Assembly (NCBI GenBank): GCA_024114885.1
Contig: CP099426.1
Location: forward strand, 1,798,001-1,862,000
Source of the DNA: Septoria linicola
Taxonomy: Eukaryota; Ascomycota; Dothideomycetes; Mycosphaerellales; Mycosphaerellaceae
Length of the DNA stretch: 64,000 bases
Direction: 5' to 3'
The position numbers were made by a program, and so were the translations under genes. This document shows positions 63,943 through 64,000 of the stretch, piece after piece (position 1 is the first letter of the stretch; each line of letters starts with the position of its first letter). The notes beneath the pieces were generated by a model. It did not search any database. It had not been told where the DNA came from and saw only the letters and a program-made list of their open reading frames with translations.

Positions 63943-64000
63943 ATTGACACTGAGCGAAGCGAAGGCGTCTGGAGTCAAAGAAACTATTAGTGAGTCCCTA

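Noticed and set aside
1..64000. tRNA genes, CRISPR arrays, telomeric repeats, intact transposons
   Set aside because: None seen by eye; a tRNA scan and a repeat-library search would be needed to exclude weak cases.

Overview
This is a stretch of nuclear genome from a filamentous ascomycete, probably a Dothideomycete close to the Mycosphaerellaceae (inference from gene content, not computed). The signs are short phase-checked spliceosomal introns (about 41-160 nt, GT..AG with CTAAC/CTGAC-like branch sites), long single-exon proteins, Zn2Cys6 and fungal bZIP regulators, a DASH kinetochore subunit, a NRC-2-type AGC kinase, and several members of the small F-box/2EXR-like families that are abundant in these fungi. 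No tRNA, rRNA, CRISPR array or intact transposon was seen by eye. Exon coordinates were worked out by hand from splice signals and reading frame.

Left part (1-9.9 kb): an accessory, partly decayed locus. A cytochrome P450 (minus) is divergent from a Zn2Cys6 regulator whose 3' half is broken by frame changes. Directly after it lies a fragment of a thiamine-diphosphate enzyme, then a secreted copper amine oxidase (minus). A 2.1 kb gene-free stretch follows.

Middle left (9.9-20.3 kb): a 925-residue disordered protein, a NirA/NIT4-like Zn2Cys6 regulator, a bZIP regulator and a small orphan gene.

Housekeeping block (20.9-36.2 kb): TRS85 (TRAPPIII), a divergently transcribed tRNA CCA-adding enzyme whose reading frame runs directly into a Tti2 domain, a small F-box-like gene, DAD3, the NRC-2 kinase, a C-terminally membrane-anchored protein, ELP4 (Elongator) and a small 2EXR-like gene.

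Accessory stretch (36.9-48 kb): two membrane proteins, a gene-poor region with a diverged repeat and a possible dead gene, two related F-box/leucine-rich-repeat-like proteins with shared cysteine motifs, and between them a predicted beta-propeller protein.

Right part (48-64 kb): SIT4/PP6 phosphatase with a large insertion in its catalytic domain, a 2EXR-like gene flanked by a short direct repeat, the PI31-like proteasome regulator, AP-3 beta adaptin, an orphan gene, kinetochore NUF2, and a 1229-residue Ser/Thr- and Pro-rich GPI-anchored cell-wall protein with internal tandem repeats.

The genes do not form one pathway. The observations most worth checking are the CCA1-TTI2 single reading frame, the SIT4 insertion, the relic P450/regulator/ThDP locus and the repeat-driven structure of the wall protein. 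I found nothing I can defend as a wholly new system.
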